Assembly: GCA_040768665.1 (NCBI GenBank)
Contig: JAXGMN010000021.1
Location: forward strand, 124,001 to 188,000
Reading direction: 5' to 3'
Length of the DNA: 64,000 bases
DNA from: JABWBD01 sp040768665
GTDB taxonomy: Bacteria; Planctomycetota; Planctomycetia; Pirellulales; Thermoguttaceae
Part shown: piece after piece, positions 43,033 through 51,670 of the stretch
Numbering within the stretch: the stretch's first letter is position 1
Layout: each line of letters begins with the position of its first letter
Notes under the pieces: generated by a model
What the model was told of the DNA's origin: nothing
What the model saw: only the letters and a program-made list of their open reading frames with translations
The model's database searches: none
Translations under genes and position numbers: made by a program

Positions 43033-45078
43033 TCACTCGCCGTCTTCCGCAAGGGTCCCTCTTTTGCGGAAGAAATAGGCTCTCATGTAGAACATTGTAC
43101 CGATCCCGGCAACGATCAGCAGGCTTCCGAAGTACTTCAGGCCCCTCCCGGGATCATAATTGAACGTTAGCCAGGACAGAAACAACTCATCCCGCTGCGA
43201 CTCGCCGGCGACGACGCGATCGAAAATCGGGTCGCCCGGCTTGAACGGTCCCCGGAACGCCTCCTGGTAGACGCGGTAAGAGCGGTTCGTTCGAGGATCG
43301 GAGAAGTTGACCGGTTCGTTGAGCGTGATCAACACCTTCTCCTCGAGGACCTTCTCGGGATTCTCCCGGTCGACGAGGTCGACGAGGCTCGAGTACCAAG
43401 ACGCCTGGCTGGTGCCCGGATCGAGTTTCCGCTCGAACTTGTGGAGAAACAGCCGGAAGCCGACGTCGATCTGGTCCCACGCCATTATGGCGGCAACGCG
43501 TCGCCGTTCCCCCCACGCGATTTTTCGCTGCTCGGGTCGCGGATCCTGGCCGAACGGATCGGCGGGAAGCCCTTCCAGCCAGAAATCCTCGCTGTGACCA
43601 TCGACCGTAAGGCGCACGCGCGCCTGCCGCGTCTGCATGGCATCCTGCTTGAGAAACGGTCCTGCGGCAACACGGCCCGACCGCTCGCCGGGGCTGTATT
43701 GTTCCAGGGCCAGCGTGACGGGATCGCCGGTACTTTCGAAAACGGTGAACTCGCCCCGCGGCAATTCGCAAACCTCGCCGGCCTGCGGTGGTACCCAAGT
43801 GCGATAGTAAAGCTTGTCGTTGCTGCCTTGCAGAACATCGATTCGTGGCCGGCGGGCCGCTTCGAGCATCTTTGCGTCGCCGTCGGAAGGAACCGCTTCC
43901 GCGAGCTTGCCGGGGTCGACCCAGTAGGCGCCGTACACGCCGTGCTCTTCATCCTGCTGGTTGAACTCGGGCACGTCGGCAAACAGCACCATCCTTTCCG
44001 ACGGCTCGCCCGGATGATGGATCCGGAGCACGGCGGCGAGAAATCGCGCATCGAGTTCCGTCAGCTCTGCCTTCATGCCGGTGTCGCCCAAAGGAACCGA
44101 TTGGTTCGCCTCGAGTTTGTCGACCGCCAGTTCATAGCGATTCCCCTGCGCATGCAAAACGATCACGCCCTTGGTGCCTGGCGGCTTCGTGGGATTCCCC
44201 TTCAGAAACGCCTCCGTCTCGAGGCGGTTACCGGCGATCCAGAAAACAATGCGTTCACCTCCAGGCAGATCTTCACGGCTTCCAACGCCCATGCGATTGT
44301 GCGGCGACTCCGCACCGGTCGTGCCCCGGACCCGCAGATCGACCGACCGGCTGCCGGCGCCCGATGTCTTGACCCGCAGCTTCACGCCGGCATCGGCGTA
44401 ATTCGAATTACTGAGATAGTCCAGCACCTCCAGCCGGATCCCGTCCCGATCATAGAGGACCCCGCGATCGCGATCGGCGAGTTGCCACGGAAACCACGAG
44501 AGCTTGCCGTAGTCTCGCCAGTTGAACGGTCCGGCAGAAAACGGCACCCGAATCGTCTCGGTTGCGACGTTGCTTTCCGTCCCCGACGAGACGCCGGCCG
44601 GGGCTCCCGGGCTTCGCTCGGCCTCCGGGTCCCGCGAACCGGGGCGATAAACGGTCAGTTCGAAGTGCTGCGTATCCTCGAAGGCCACGTGACCGGTCTG
44701 GCCCTCGAAGACGGGCAACTGGGCATCGATTCCGCCCAGGCGCGTCAGCAGCGTCCCCGCCAGAAGTACGATGATTCCGGCATGCGTGATCACGAAGCCG
44801 GTCTGGTAACGCTTCCAAGGAAAGCGGATCAATGCAGCGCAAAGGACATTCAGCCCCAGCAGCACGTTCAGCGCCGCGAACCACCAGGTACCATAGACGC
44901 CGAAGTGGACGGCCTTCGTTCCATAGCGGCTCTCCACCAGCGTTGCCCATCCAAGGACCCCTGCCGACGCGGCAATCACCAGGACCGCCAGTTTCAGCGA
45001 TGCCAAGGCCTCAAAGAGCCTCAGTGACCACCGCAAAGGCCACGGCTGGCCGGGAGAACTAAGCTTGGGTCTCGCCAT
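43033..45078 (-). CDS. resB: Cytochrome c biogenesis protein ResB (Ccs1)
   Basis: 681 residues from the ATG at 45078. Hydrophobic segments near residues 22-45, 60-85 and 95-112 match the three N-terminal helices of ResB, and a fourth lies near the C-terminus (YFGSLLIVAGIGTMFYM). A long periplasmic part lies between. ESRYGTKAVHFGVYGTWWFA is a family block. It pairs with CcsA downstream in one operon for cytochrome c maturation by system II. Upstream is a 450-base region with repeats. Confidence 0.82.
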   Translation of the reverse strand: MARPKLSSPGQPWPLRWSLRLFEALASLKLAVLVIAASAGVLGWATLVESRYGTKAVHFGVYGTWWFAALNVLLGLNVLCAALIRFPWKRYQTGFVITHAGIIVLLAGTLLTRLGGIDAQLPVFEGQTGHVAFEDTQHFELTVYRPGSRDPEAERSPGAPAGVSSGTESNVATETIRVPFSAGPFNWRDYGKLSWFPWQLADRDRGVLYDRDGIRLEVLDYLSNSNYADAGVKLRVKTSGAGSRSVDLRVRGTTGAESPHNRMGVGSREDLPGGERIVFWIAGNRLETEAFLKGNPTKPPGTKGVIVLHAQGNRYELAVDKLEANQSVPLGDTGMKAELTELDARFLAAVLRIHHPGEPSERMVLFADVPEFNQQDEEHGVYGAYWVDPGKLAEAVPSDGDAKMLEAARRPRIDVLQGSNDKLYYRTWVPPQAGEVCELPRGEFTVFESTGDPVTLALEQYSPGERSGRVAAGPFLKQDAMQTRQARVRLTVDGHSEDFWLEGLPADPFGQDPRPEQRKIAWGERRRVAAIMAWDQIDVGFRLFLHKFERKLDPGTSQASWYSSLVDLVDRENPEKVLEEKVLITLNEPVNFSDPRTNRSYRVYQEAFRGPFKPGDPIFDRVVAGESQRDELFLSWLTFNYDPGRGLKYFGSLLIVAGIGTMFYMRAYFFRKRGTLAEDGE

Positions 45079-45249
45079 GGTCGAGTCTCAGAATGACAGT
45101 GGTGGGACTAGGGAGGCACTGGTGGGCGGACGGCAGGTTGGACAAAGCGACCAATGCGGTTCTTGCAGGTGGATTATATTCGCCGCCGAGCCGCGGGGCA
45201 GCAAGAAGATGCGGAGCGACACCCGCCCAACGGCCCGCTAGAGACTACT

Positions 45250-45333
45250 GAAAAAAGGGGGCTGGCTCTGCAACCGGTCGTCGATCGACTTGATGACAGG
45301 CACAAGATGTTGCGGTGCCTGTCCCCTTTTTCG
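45250..45333. repeat. Hairpin element, family 1 (GGGGNCTGGCTCTGCAAC...TTGCGGTGCCTGTCCCC)
   Basis: Arms of about 25 bases, starting AAAAAAGGGGGCTGG and ending CTGTCCCCTTTTT. Related copies lie at 49986, 50197, 59087, 59230, 59660 and 59939. Confidence 0.85.
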
Positions 45334-45463
45334 AGGCCCTAACAAAACTGCGGTTTGTAAGCAGCCCGGCTGCTCTCAATCGGGCCGCGGTAATTCGGGC
45401 ATGGGAGTTGATGGCAGCAGCCGGGCTACTGGCACCCGCTCGGCAGGGGTTTTGTTAGGGCCT
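45334..45463. repeat. Inverted repeat AGGCCCTAACAAAAC...GTTTTGTTAGGGCCT
   Basis: 15-base perfect arms at 45334-45348 and 45449-45463, with an inner pair GCCCGGCTGCT/AGCAGCCGGGC. It directly follows the family-1 hairpin, so the two elements form a nested cluster. Confidence 0.75.
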
Positions 45464-45532
45464 CTTCATCAAGTCGCCCCCGGACCGCCAGTTCCGCCTG
45501 CGACAGTTGGTTCCCCGGGAGCAGACGCGGCT

Positions 45533-46351
45533 TCAGTACAGACTCGGCGTCGTTTCCGTCCAACCGATGACCGGTACGTCTGGAACCATTACGAACAGTT
45601 CGACGCGACGGTTCTTCTGGCGATCGGCCGAGGTGAGATTGGGGGCTACGGGTTGATGGCAGCCGAAGCCGGCCACGGCGATCCGGTGCTCGCTAACGCT
45701 CTGCTTTCGCAGCACGGAGGCGACCGCCAGCGCCCGTTCGGTGCTGAGATCGAAGTTGTTGTCGTACTTGTCTCGGGCCGGCTTGCGTGCCACCGGCCGA
45801 TCGTCGGTGTGTCCGGCCACCAGGACTTTGAGATCCTTGCTCTCACTCGCGTTGAGGATCCGGGCCAGTTCCGCGAGGAGTTCTTCGGCACCCGGCTTCA
45901 ATTCGGCCGAACCGGTGTCGAAGAGAATGTCGGTGTCGAGCTTGCTGATCCCGGTGCCCGGGTCGAACTTCAAGCTCGGCCACCGCTTCGAGATCTGAGC
46001 CAGCCGGCTGCTCATCTCCGCGGGCATCGCGGCACGCCGTCCGGCCAACCCCAGTACCTGGTTTCGGGTCAGTTCCTGCTGCTGCTCGGCGTTGGCGAGT
46101 TGCCGCCGTTCGAGTTCCAACTGCTCCTCCATCAGCGCCAGGTCTTCCTCGGCACGGATGAGTTGGTCTTCGATGTTGCGGCTATGGATCTGGAGGTTCT
46201 CGATCCTGGCCGCTTGTGCTTTGCACTGCTCGTCGAGGGCCTGATTCTGGGACTGAAGCGAGGCAACCTGCGAACGGGAGGAAGAGCAGCCCAATGCGAG
46301 CCCGAAGAGGACAGCCAGCAAGGCTCCACCGAGCGGCCGGAAGACCAGCAT
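45533..46351 (-). CDS. OmpA-family lipoprotein with coiled-coil
   Basis: 272 residues from the ATG at 46351, with AGGAG upstream. A lipobox-like LALGC (Cys22) follows a hydrophobic signal. Residues about 27-110 form a coiled coil (QVASLQSQNQALDEQCKAQ and on). The OmpA/MotB peptidoglycan-binding domain covers about 155-260: DILFDTGSAELKPGAEELL, VAGHTDDRPVA, LSTERALAVASVL and NRRVELFV. The protein should anchor the envelope to the cell wall. The next gene on the same strand is a membrane-anchored helix-turn-helix protein, transcribed before it. Confidence 0.85.
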   Translation of the reverse strand: MLVFRPLGGALLAVLFGLALGCSSSRSQVASLQSQNQALDEQCKAQAARIENLQIHSRNIEDQLIRAEEDLALMEEQLELERRQLANAEQQQELTRNQVLGLAGRRAAMPAEMSSRLAQISKRWPSLKFDPGTGISKLDTDILFDTGSAELKPGAEELLAELARILNASESKDLKVLVAGHTDDRPVARKPARDKYDNNFDLSTERALAVASVLRKQSVSEHRIAVAGFGCHQPVAPNLTSADRQKNRRVELFVMVPDVPVIGWTETTPSLY

Positions 46352-46446
46352 GATTCGACTCCTTTCGAACCGTCGCCAGAATGTAATCATGGGAGCACGG
46401 CCCCGCCCCGCGACCGCAGGGCGGAGGCCGTGCGACCCCGGGAGGT

Positions 46447-47643
46447 TTATCCGAACAGGCCGAGGACCATGTCCATCAGCGCACTATTGAACGTGTAAGG
46501 CTCCTGCCAACTCCACATGTTGCGGAGCAGATCGAACGACATCATCCCGGCAAATGCAAGGAAAAGGGCGCAGAAGGCAAGTCCCACGACCACACCGGTT
46601 GAATACTGCGGCTCAGGAGCATAGACCGCACCCGGTCCTCCCGCCGCGGGCGATTCGGCAAAGCTCGGCCGCCCGGCGGCCGGCGTCGGGGCAAAACCGC
46701 CAAGTGGGGCCTCGGCGACGCCCAGCCCGAACCCCTGCTCTCCGGAAAGGTCCTCGTCGAGCATCGCGGCCATCGAGGGACCGGAACCGGCAGTTACCAC
46801 GGTTGCGCCGGCCTCGCCGCCCTCCGAATCCAACGCGATCACCTGCGACCCGCTTTCCGAGTCGTCGTCGGCTGCCTCTTCCAGCGGCGTAAGAAGGAAG
46901 TCGTCGTCGGCCTTCAATTCCGTGGGCGACTCGGTTTCCGCTCCCTCGCTGAACGACAGGAGGTCGTCCTCGCCGAGTTCCAGCGATTCCTCCTCGACGT
47001 TGAACTCGATCGGCTCTTCCAGCGACAATCCACTGTCGGTCGGATCGACCAGCGATATGCCGCTGTCGCCGCCAATGGTGATATCACTCCCGCTGCCACT
47101 GCCGCCGAGCACCAGGTCGTCGTCGTCGAAGGTATCTTCGGCACCCAGCTCCACGGCAGAATCGCCCGCCGGCTTTCCGCCCACGACGTTCTGCAGCGCG
47201 ATCTGGCTGTCTTCGAACGTGAAATCTTCGTCCAAAGTCAGATCAAGATCCTCGCTTCCCGTACTGGAGGCCGATTGACCTCGATCGTCCGGCTTGGAAG
47301 GTTCCGCCAGACGGAGGTCGCTTTCTGCAGCGAGCCGGATATCGCTCTGCGGATCGGCGGTGCCTTCGGTCTGCCCGATCACGGTTCCGGAACTTTCCGC
47401 GGGGCCCTGCAGCTCAAAGTCGCTCAGAAGAATGTCGTCAGTTTCCTCGGAACTCTCGCCGGACGGAGCCGTTTTCTTGGTCCGTTCCCTCAGCAGAGCA
47501 TCGACGTCTTCGACCTTGAATTTCCAGTCGGCGCCGTCACGAAACGCACGGATACTGTTTTTTTCCCGCAGCTTGTTCAACTCCGCGGGGGCCATGCCGA
47601 GCGCCTCGGCAGCCTTTTCGAGATTGTAAAACTTCTGGGCCAT
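46447..47643 (-). CDS. MerR/excisionase-like helix-turn-helix protein with C-terminal membrane anchor
   Basis: 398 residues from the ATG at 47643. Residues 1-55 (NLEKAAEALGMAPAELNKLR, then SIRAFRDGADWKFKVEDVDA) match an excisionase/MerR DNA-binding domain. The middle 270 residues are acidic and low complexity (D, E, S, G, L), and residues about 350-375 (VVVGLAFCALFLAFAGMM) form one membrane helix. A DNA-binding end with a membrane end suggests a membrane-tethered regulator, or a protein in which the fold is reused for another role. The domain set recurs in Planctomycetes; its target is unknown. Confidence 0.7.
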   Translation of the reverse strand: MAQKFYNLEKAAEALGMAPAELNKLREKNSIRAFRDGADWKFKVEDVDALLRERTKKTAPSGESSEETDDILLSDFELQGPAESSGTVIGQTEGTADPQSDIRLAAESDLRLAEPSKPDDRGQSASSTGSEDLDLTLDEDFTFEDSQIALQNVVGGKPAGDSAVELGAEDTFDDDDLVLGGSGSGSDITIGGDSGISLVDPTDSGLSLEEPIEFNVEEESLELGEDDLLSFSEGAETESPTELKADDDFLLTPLEEAADDDSESGSQVIALDSEGGEAGATVVTAGSGPSMAAMLDEDLSGEQGFGLGVAEAPLGGFAPTPAAGRPSFAESPAAGGPGAVYAPEPQYSTGVVVGLAFCALFLAFAGMMSFDLLRNMWSWQEPYTFNSALMDMVLGLFG

Positions 47644-47724
47644 AGAGGACCTCCCGGGTCCCTGCGGAATCCTTGCCCCCGGCCTCAATGGCCGCCCCGG
47701 GCCGGCAAGATCCGCCATCTCCTG

Positions 47725-48075
47725 TTATCTCGTCGCTTCCAGTAGCGACTGGATGTCCTGCGGCAAAGGACCCTTTCCATTGTAATAGGTCATTTGCAGG
47801 TCCCAGTGAATCGCGCGAACACACTTCAACTCGACGTCGCCGCTCGCCAGATCAACGTGGTAGACACTAAGCACCTTCAACTTCGGATCGACGACCGTCA
47901 GTTGCTGATACTTGTCTCCCACCGTCGTCGACAGGGCAATGAGCGAAGCGTCCGTCGCGGCCGCAATGTGCGGAGGCAGTCGCTGAGCGAGCGCCTCCCC
48001 GCCAGTGGGAACGACACCCGCAGCTACCATCACCAGACCCGAAACAACAAGGAACCCCAGCGCTACGGTCTTCAT
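47725..48075 (-). CDS. Small exported hypothetical protein
   Basis: 116 residues from the ATG at 48075. A signal peptide (MKTVALGFLVVSGLVMVAAG) is followed by about 85 residues with a beta-rich pattern (QLTVVDPKLKVLSVYHVDLA). It ends in a short helix. I do not recognise a characterised family; similar small exported proteins are found in Planctomycetes. It is the first gene of the minus-strand run (this gene, the helix-turn-helix gene and the OmpA gene), possibly one operon. Confidence 0.65.
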   Translation of the reverse strand: MKTVALGFLVVSGLVMVAAGVVPTGGEALAQRLPPHIAAATDASLIALSTTVGDKYQQLTVVDPKLKVLSVYHVDLASGDVELKCVRAIHWDLQMTYYNGKGPLPQDIQSLLEATR

Positions 48076-48355
48076 GGTTCACCTTAAACGTTGTGAACTG
48101 GGAAAGCTGGGGTCTTATTCCTTCATTCTAAAAGCCCCAGACCCCAATGCAAGGAAAAAACGGCCCGCGGGGGGACTTTGCGGGACAGGGGAAGCTGATC
48201 GCCCAAAAGTCGCACGGGGCGGCGAGTTTACCGGGCCCGGAATCCCCACGCAAGGCCGCTTTCCCCAAGCCAATCCCCTACCTAGAATGGTTCTGCCCTG
48301 CTTGCGGAGCCAGCCCCCTCTTTCATCGCCCTACGGTCAAGCAGTCGTTCGCTCG

Positions 48356-49073
48356 ATGATGACTCTGGAAGTTCCACCCCCGGCCGTCGGATTGCTGCTA
48401 AGTGGCGGCTTGGATAGCAGCATTCTCCTCGGTTATCTCCTTCGCCAGGGTCGTTGTGTGCAACCTTTCTACGTCCGGACGGGGGTCGCGTGGGAGCAAG
48501 AAGAGCTATCGGCGGTCCGAGAGTTCTCCGGTGCGTTTGCTTCGCCGCGACTGGCCCAACTGGCTATTCTCGACTTGCCCCTGACGGATCTCTACGAGAA
48601 CCACTGGAGCACCACGGGCAAGTCGGTGCCGGATCAGGCCAGCAGTGACGAGGCTGTCTACTTGCCGGGTCGCAATGCGCTGCTGACGGTCAAAGTCGCC
48701 GTATGGTGCCAGATGCACGGTATCGAGCAACTGGCCCTCGGAATCCTCGGGTCGAATCCTTTCGCGGATGCCTCCGACGAGTTCTTCGGGGCCTTCGAAT
48801 CGGCGCTGAACTGTGGCGCCGCCCGACGTGTCCGAATCGTTCGGCCATTTGCCTGTCTCGGGAAACGCCAGGTAATGGCTCTTGGGTGGGGCATGCCCTT
48901 GGAGCGAACGTTTTCCTGTATCGCACCGGTCCGAGGATTGCACTGCGGGAGATGCAACAAGGGCGCGGCGCCGCGCGGCCGCATTCCGTATGGCTGGTCA
49001 TAGGGACCGCACGCGGTATGCTTCCGTTTCCGCCTCGATGTCGAATTTGTCGAACCAACCGCTGGAAACCTGA
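48356..49073 (+). pseudogene. queC: 7-cyano-7-deazaguanine synthase, frameshifted near its C-terminus
   Basis: Starts at tandem ATGs 48356/48359. LLLSGGLDSSILLGYLL (residues 13-29) is the PP-loop, and VYLPGRNALLTVKVAVWC and LGILGSNPFADASDEFF are QueC blocks. QueC makes preQ0 for queuosine. After LHCGRCNK (a zinc-binding CxxC) the frame gives GAAPRG and stops at 49003. One base on, the frame reads RARRRAAAFRMAGHRDRTRY, the expected QueC tail, to a stop at 49073. A single extra base, probably in the GGG near 48960, explains it; sequencing error or a recent mutation are both possible. queD follows. Confidence 0.7.
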
Positions 49074-49152
49074 GAAAAAAGTGTCAGGAACCATTTGTGC
49101 GAAGCACCCGAAGGGCCGGTTTCCGGCAAATGGTTCCTGACACTTTTTTCTC
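49072..49152. repeat. Perfect 26-bp-arm hairpin between queC and queD
   Basis: GAGAAAAAAGTGTCAGGAAC and six further bases (49072-49097) pair exactly with 49127-49152, separated by 29 bases. The left arm overlaps the last codons of the frame-corrected queC. The TTTTTTCTC end could act as a terminator, which would cut queD off from queC. Confidence 0.85.
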
Positions 49153-49178
49153 GATCAATCCTTAGAATTCGAAGCCCC

Positions 49179-49592
49179 ATGTTCCGAGTCTCGCGAGAAA
49201 TCGACTTCTGCTACGGGCACCGGTTGCTCAACTATGAAGGCAAATGCCGTTACCTCCACGGTCACAACGGCAAGGCAATCATCACGATCGAGGCGCCCCA
49301 ACTCGACGCGCGGGGCATGGTGCTCGATTTTTCCGACATCAAGCGAGTGGTTAGCCGCTGGATCGACGAGTCGCTGGATCACCGCATGATCCTGAACCGC
49401 GACGACCCGGTCGTTCCGCTCCTTGCGGAGATGGGCGAACCACTGTACCTGATCGACGTGAACCCGACGGCGGAGAACATCGCCAAGATCATCTTCGACT
49501 ATACGGCAAGCCAAGGCTTCCCGGTTGTCGAGGTTCGCCTGTGGGAGACGCCCCAATGCTTCGCAACCTACGCGAACCCGTCAGGGGGATGA
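49179..49592 (+). CDS. queD: 6-carboxy-5,6,7,8-tetrahydropterin synthase
   Basis: 137 residues from the ATG at 49179. The zinc histidines are in YGHRLL (His14) and LHGHNG (His27, His29), and the catalytic cysteine is Cys23 in GKCRYLHGH. GMVLDFSDIK and NPTAENIAKIIF are family blocks, and the end VRLWETPQCFATY carries the substrate glutamate. QueD makes CPH4 from dihydroneopterin triphosphate, the step before QueE and QueC. It lies just after queC, supporting a queuosine pathway; queE is not in the window. Confidence 0.9.
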   Translation: MFRVSREIDFCYGHRLLNYEGKCRYLHGHNGKAIITIEAPQLDARGMVLDFSDIKRVVSRWIDESLDHRMILNRDDPVVPLLAEMGEPLYLIDVNPTAENIAKIIFDYTASQGFPVVEVRLWETPQCFATYANPSGG

Positions 49593-49717
49593 CCAGCAGT
49601 GCAGTACTGCAATAGTACGGATATCGCCTGTATGCATCGTCGTTCTATGCCGGGCCGAGAGCGTTCTGGTTCGGCACATACGGTTGGTAAGGCGATTTGC
49701 GGTTCAAGAAAAAACCA

Positions 49718-49757
49718 CAGTCCGGGCGGCCCACGGCGGTGGGCCGGCACCGGACTG
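49718..49757. terminator. Two-step hairpin downstream of queD
   Basis: Outer arms CAGTCCGG (49718-49725) and CCGGACTG (49750-49757), inner arms GGCCCAC (49728-49734) and GTGGGCC (49739-49745). It is followed by only TTT and then C residues, so as a terminator it is weak. Confidence 0.45.
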
Positions 49758-49985
49758 TTTCCCCCCCTGGGAACATGCTTCTGGCTGGGCAGCTTGCTCG
49801 TGAATAGCTGTCGATCTGGTGAGACTTTCGAGAACTTGTCAGCATCGTGTACTGCCGACGGCTTCAATCATCGGCAGTTCCGGCTGTTCTACTTTGGCGA
49901 TATTTGCCGGACAGTCCGATTCTTGTAGGCGGGGCGGGTGAGTCGCCTCCCCAGAATTTGGCGTGTACCCAATCCCCGGGGTGAT

Positions 49986-50066
49986 CAAGAAGGGGACTGG
50001 CTCCGCAAGACCTTGCAGGCTCGCTCCTGCAACCCACTATTCATTGCGGTGACTGTCCCCTTCTTG
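49986..50066. repeat. Hairpin element, family 1
   Basis: Arms CAAGAAGGGGACTGGCTCCG and the complementary CGGTGACTGTCCCCTTCTTG with few mismatches. Confidence 0.85.
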
Positions 50067-50196
50067 GTTACCCAGGAACTCCTTGTTTCGAAACCATGCC
50101 GGGAATTCGACCTCTTTCCCTTCATAAACTTTGCTGCCTGTACCGATTTTGACGGTGGCGCCGGCGCAAGGCCGTGCGTCCGGCTGCAGGAAGGCT

Positions 50197-50286
50197 GCTG
50201 AAAAAGAGGGCTGGCTCCGCAACCCGTCGTGGTTTGCGTTGCATTCCGAGACAAGATGTTGCGGTACCTCTACCCTTTTTCAGCCG
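50197..50286. repeat. Hairpin element, family 1
   Basis: Arms GCTGAAAAAGAGGGCTGGCT and TACCTCTACCCTTTTTCAGC. It shares ACAAGATGTTGCGGT with the copy at 45250. It lies about 75 bases before the ExbB-like gene. Confidence 0.85.
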
Positions 50287-50359
50287 CAGAACGGCGAGTT
50301 CTGTTTCCATACCGCGGCCTGGCAAGCGACCGTTGTCAATTCGGGAAGGGAAAATCCTC

Positions 50360-51670
50360 GTGAATCGTTCCAACCGTGCCACCCAAGTCATGTTCCGATC
50401 ACCGATCCTTTGGGGCGGTTTGGGCAGTATCGCGTTCTACGCATGGATTCATTCGGGTGCGCCCGGCACCGCTTTCTTTCTCCGCTACTGCGCGGGGCAC
50501 CCGGTCGAATACGTCGAAATCGTCATGTTTATGGTCGGCCTCGCCGCACTGCTCATCCGTGCGATCGACGTCTCGGGGCAGTCTCGGTGCGTCGCCGCCC
50601 CGCTCCTGGGGCCAATCCCCCGCGGTGGACAGCCGGTCGATGCGGTCGAGGAGTTGATGAACCGGCTTCGCCGTCTTCCGCAGAGCCGACAGGAAGAGTA
50701 TCTCGTCCAGCGAATGGAAAAAGGGCTGGAGTACGTCCGTCGCCGCGGCTCCCCGGAAGCCCTCGATGAGGAGTTGCGGTATCTGGCGGACCTCGATGCC
50801 GAACGCGCCCACACGAGCTACGGCCTGGTCCGTGTCGCAATCTGGGCGATTCCGATCCTTGGTTTTCTGGGGACGGTGATCGGCATCACGATGGCCATCG
50901 CCAGGTTGTCGCCGGAAGCGCTGGAAACCTCCCTGCCGACGGTGGTGGCCGCCCTGGGCGTGGCCTTCGACACCACGGCCCTGGCCCTGGCGCTTTCGAT
51001 CATCCTCTATTTCGCACAGTTCTTCGTCGATCGTGCCGAAGGCAATCTTCTTGCGGTCGTCGGCAACCGTGTCGAAGACGAGTTGCTTGGCCGGTTCGAA
51101 ACCGTCACGGCGGGGCCCGATGGACAACTTGCCGCTGTCCGCAAGATGAGCGAAGCGCTGCTGGAGGCAACCGAACAGCTTGTCCGGCGCCAGGCCGAAC
51201 TGTGGCAGGCATCGATCGAGGCGACCCAACAGCGGGCAGCCGAGATCATGGACACCGCGGGCCGGCAGTTGCAGAAATCGGTCGCGGCAGGCCTGGTCGA
51301 CAGCCTTCGGGACCACGCCAGGACCCTGGCAGAAGCCGAGGCGGCTGCGGGCGAGAAGAACCGCCGCCACAGCGAACTGCTCCGCGAAGCCCTCGGCCGG
51401 TATAGCGAAACCCTGGCCGCTATGCAGAACACCCTGGTCGATAAAGCGGAAGTCCTCGGGCGGGCGGTCGACGCCACCGGGCAGGTTGCCAAGATGGAAG
51501 AAACCCTCAACCGCAATCTGGCTGCGCTGGCGGGAGCCAAGAATTTCGAGCAGACCGTCATGAGCCTTGCTGCCGCGATTCACCTGCTCAACGCCCGGTT
51601 GGGCGACGCTCCGGCTACCGCGCCCACCGTGCAACTGGGATCCTCACGGCGATCGAGTCAGGCCGCATGA
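50360..51670 (+). CDS. MotA/TolQ/ExbB-like proton channel protein with coiled-coil tail
   Basis: 436 residues, GTG start at 50360 with GGGAAGGG upstream. Membrane segments lie near residues 12-30, 45-70, 150-175 and 195-220; the third and fourth (ILGFLGTVIGITMAIARL and VVAALGVAFDTTALALALS) are the MotA/ExbB core. Residues 240-420 form a long helical, coiled-coil tail. ExbB-like channels use the proton gradient to drive work in the envelope. Two genes with ExbD-like anchors follow (overlap of four bases, then 19 bases), so these three form one operon and probably one complex. Confidence 0.78.
   Translation: MNRSNRATQVMFRSPILWGGLGSIAFYAWIHSGAPGTAFFLRYCAGHPVEYVEIVMFMVGLAALLIRAIDVSGQSRCVAAPLLGPIPRGGQPVDAVEELMNRLRRLPQSRQEEYLVQRMEKGLEYVRRRGSPEALDEELRYLADLDAERAHTSYGLVRVAIWAIPILGFLGTVIGITMAIARLSPEALETSLPTVVAALGVAFDTTALALALSIILYFAQFFVDRAEGNLLAVVGNRVEDELLGRFETVTAGPDGQLAAVRKMSEALLEATEQLVRRQAELWQASIEATQQRAAEIMDTAGRQLQKSVAAGLVDSLRDHARTLAEAEAAAGEKNRRHSELLREALGRYSETLAAMQNTLVDKAEVLGRAVDATGQVAKMEETLNRNLAALAGAKNFEQTVMSLAAAIHLLNARLGDAPATAPTVQLGSSRRSSQAA

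Larger units (their letters stand above)
45079..45532. other. Intergenic region with two hairpin repeats
   Basis: 454 bases between resB and the OmpA gene, both on the minus strand. It contains a family-1 hairpin at 45250-45333 and a larger inverted pair at 45334-45463. No gene is supported. Confidence 0.55.
49593..50359. other. Long intergenic region with hairpins
   Basis: 767 bases with no supported gene; open frames are short, cysteine-rich and without codon bias. It holds a hairpin at 49718-49757 (CAGTCCGG/CCGGACTG with an inner GGCCCAC/GTGGGCC stem), probably the queD terminator, and two family-1 elements. Confidence 0.55.

Noticed and set aside
49599..49928. 109-residue open frame after queD
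   Set aside because: Cysteine-rich random composition, no ribosome binding site, and it reads through a hairpin.
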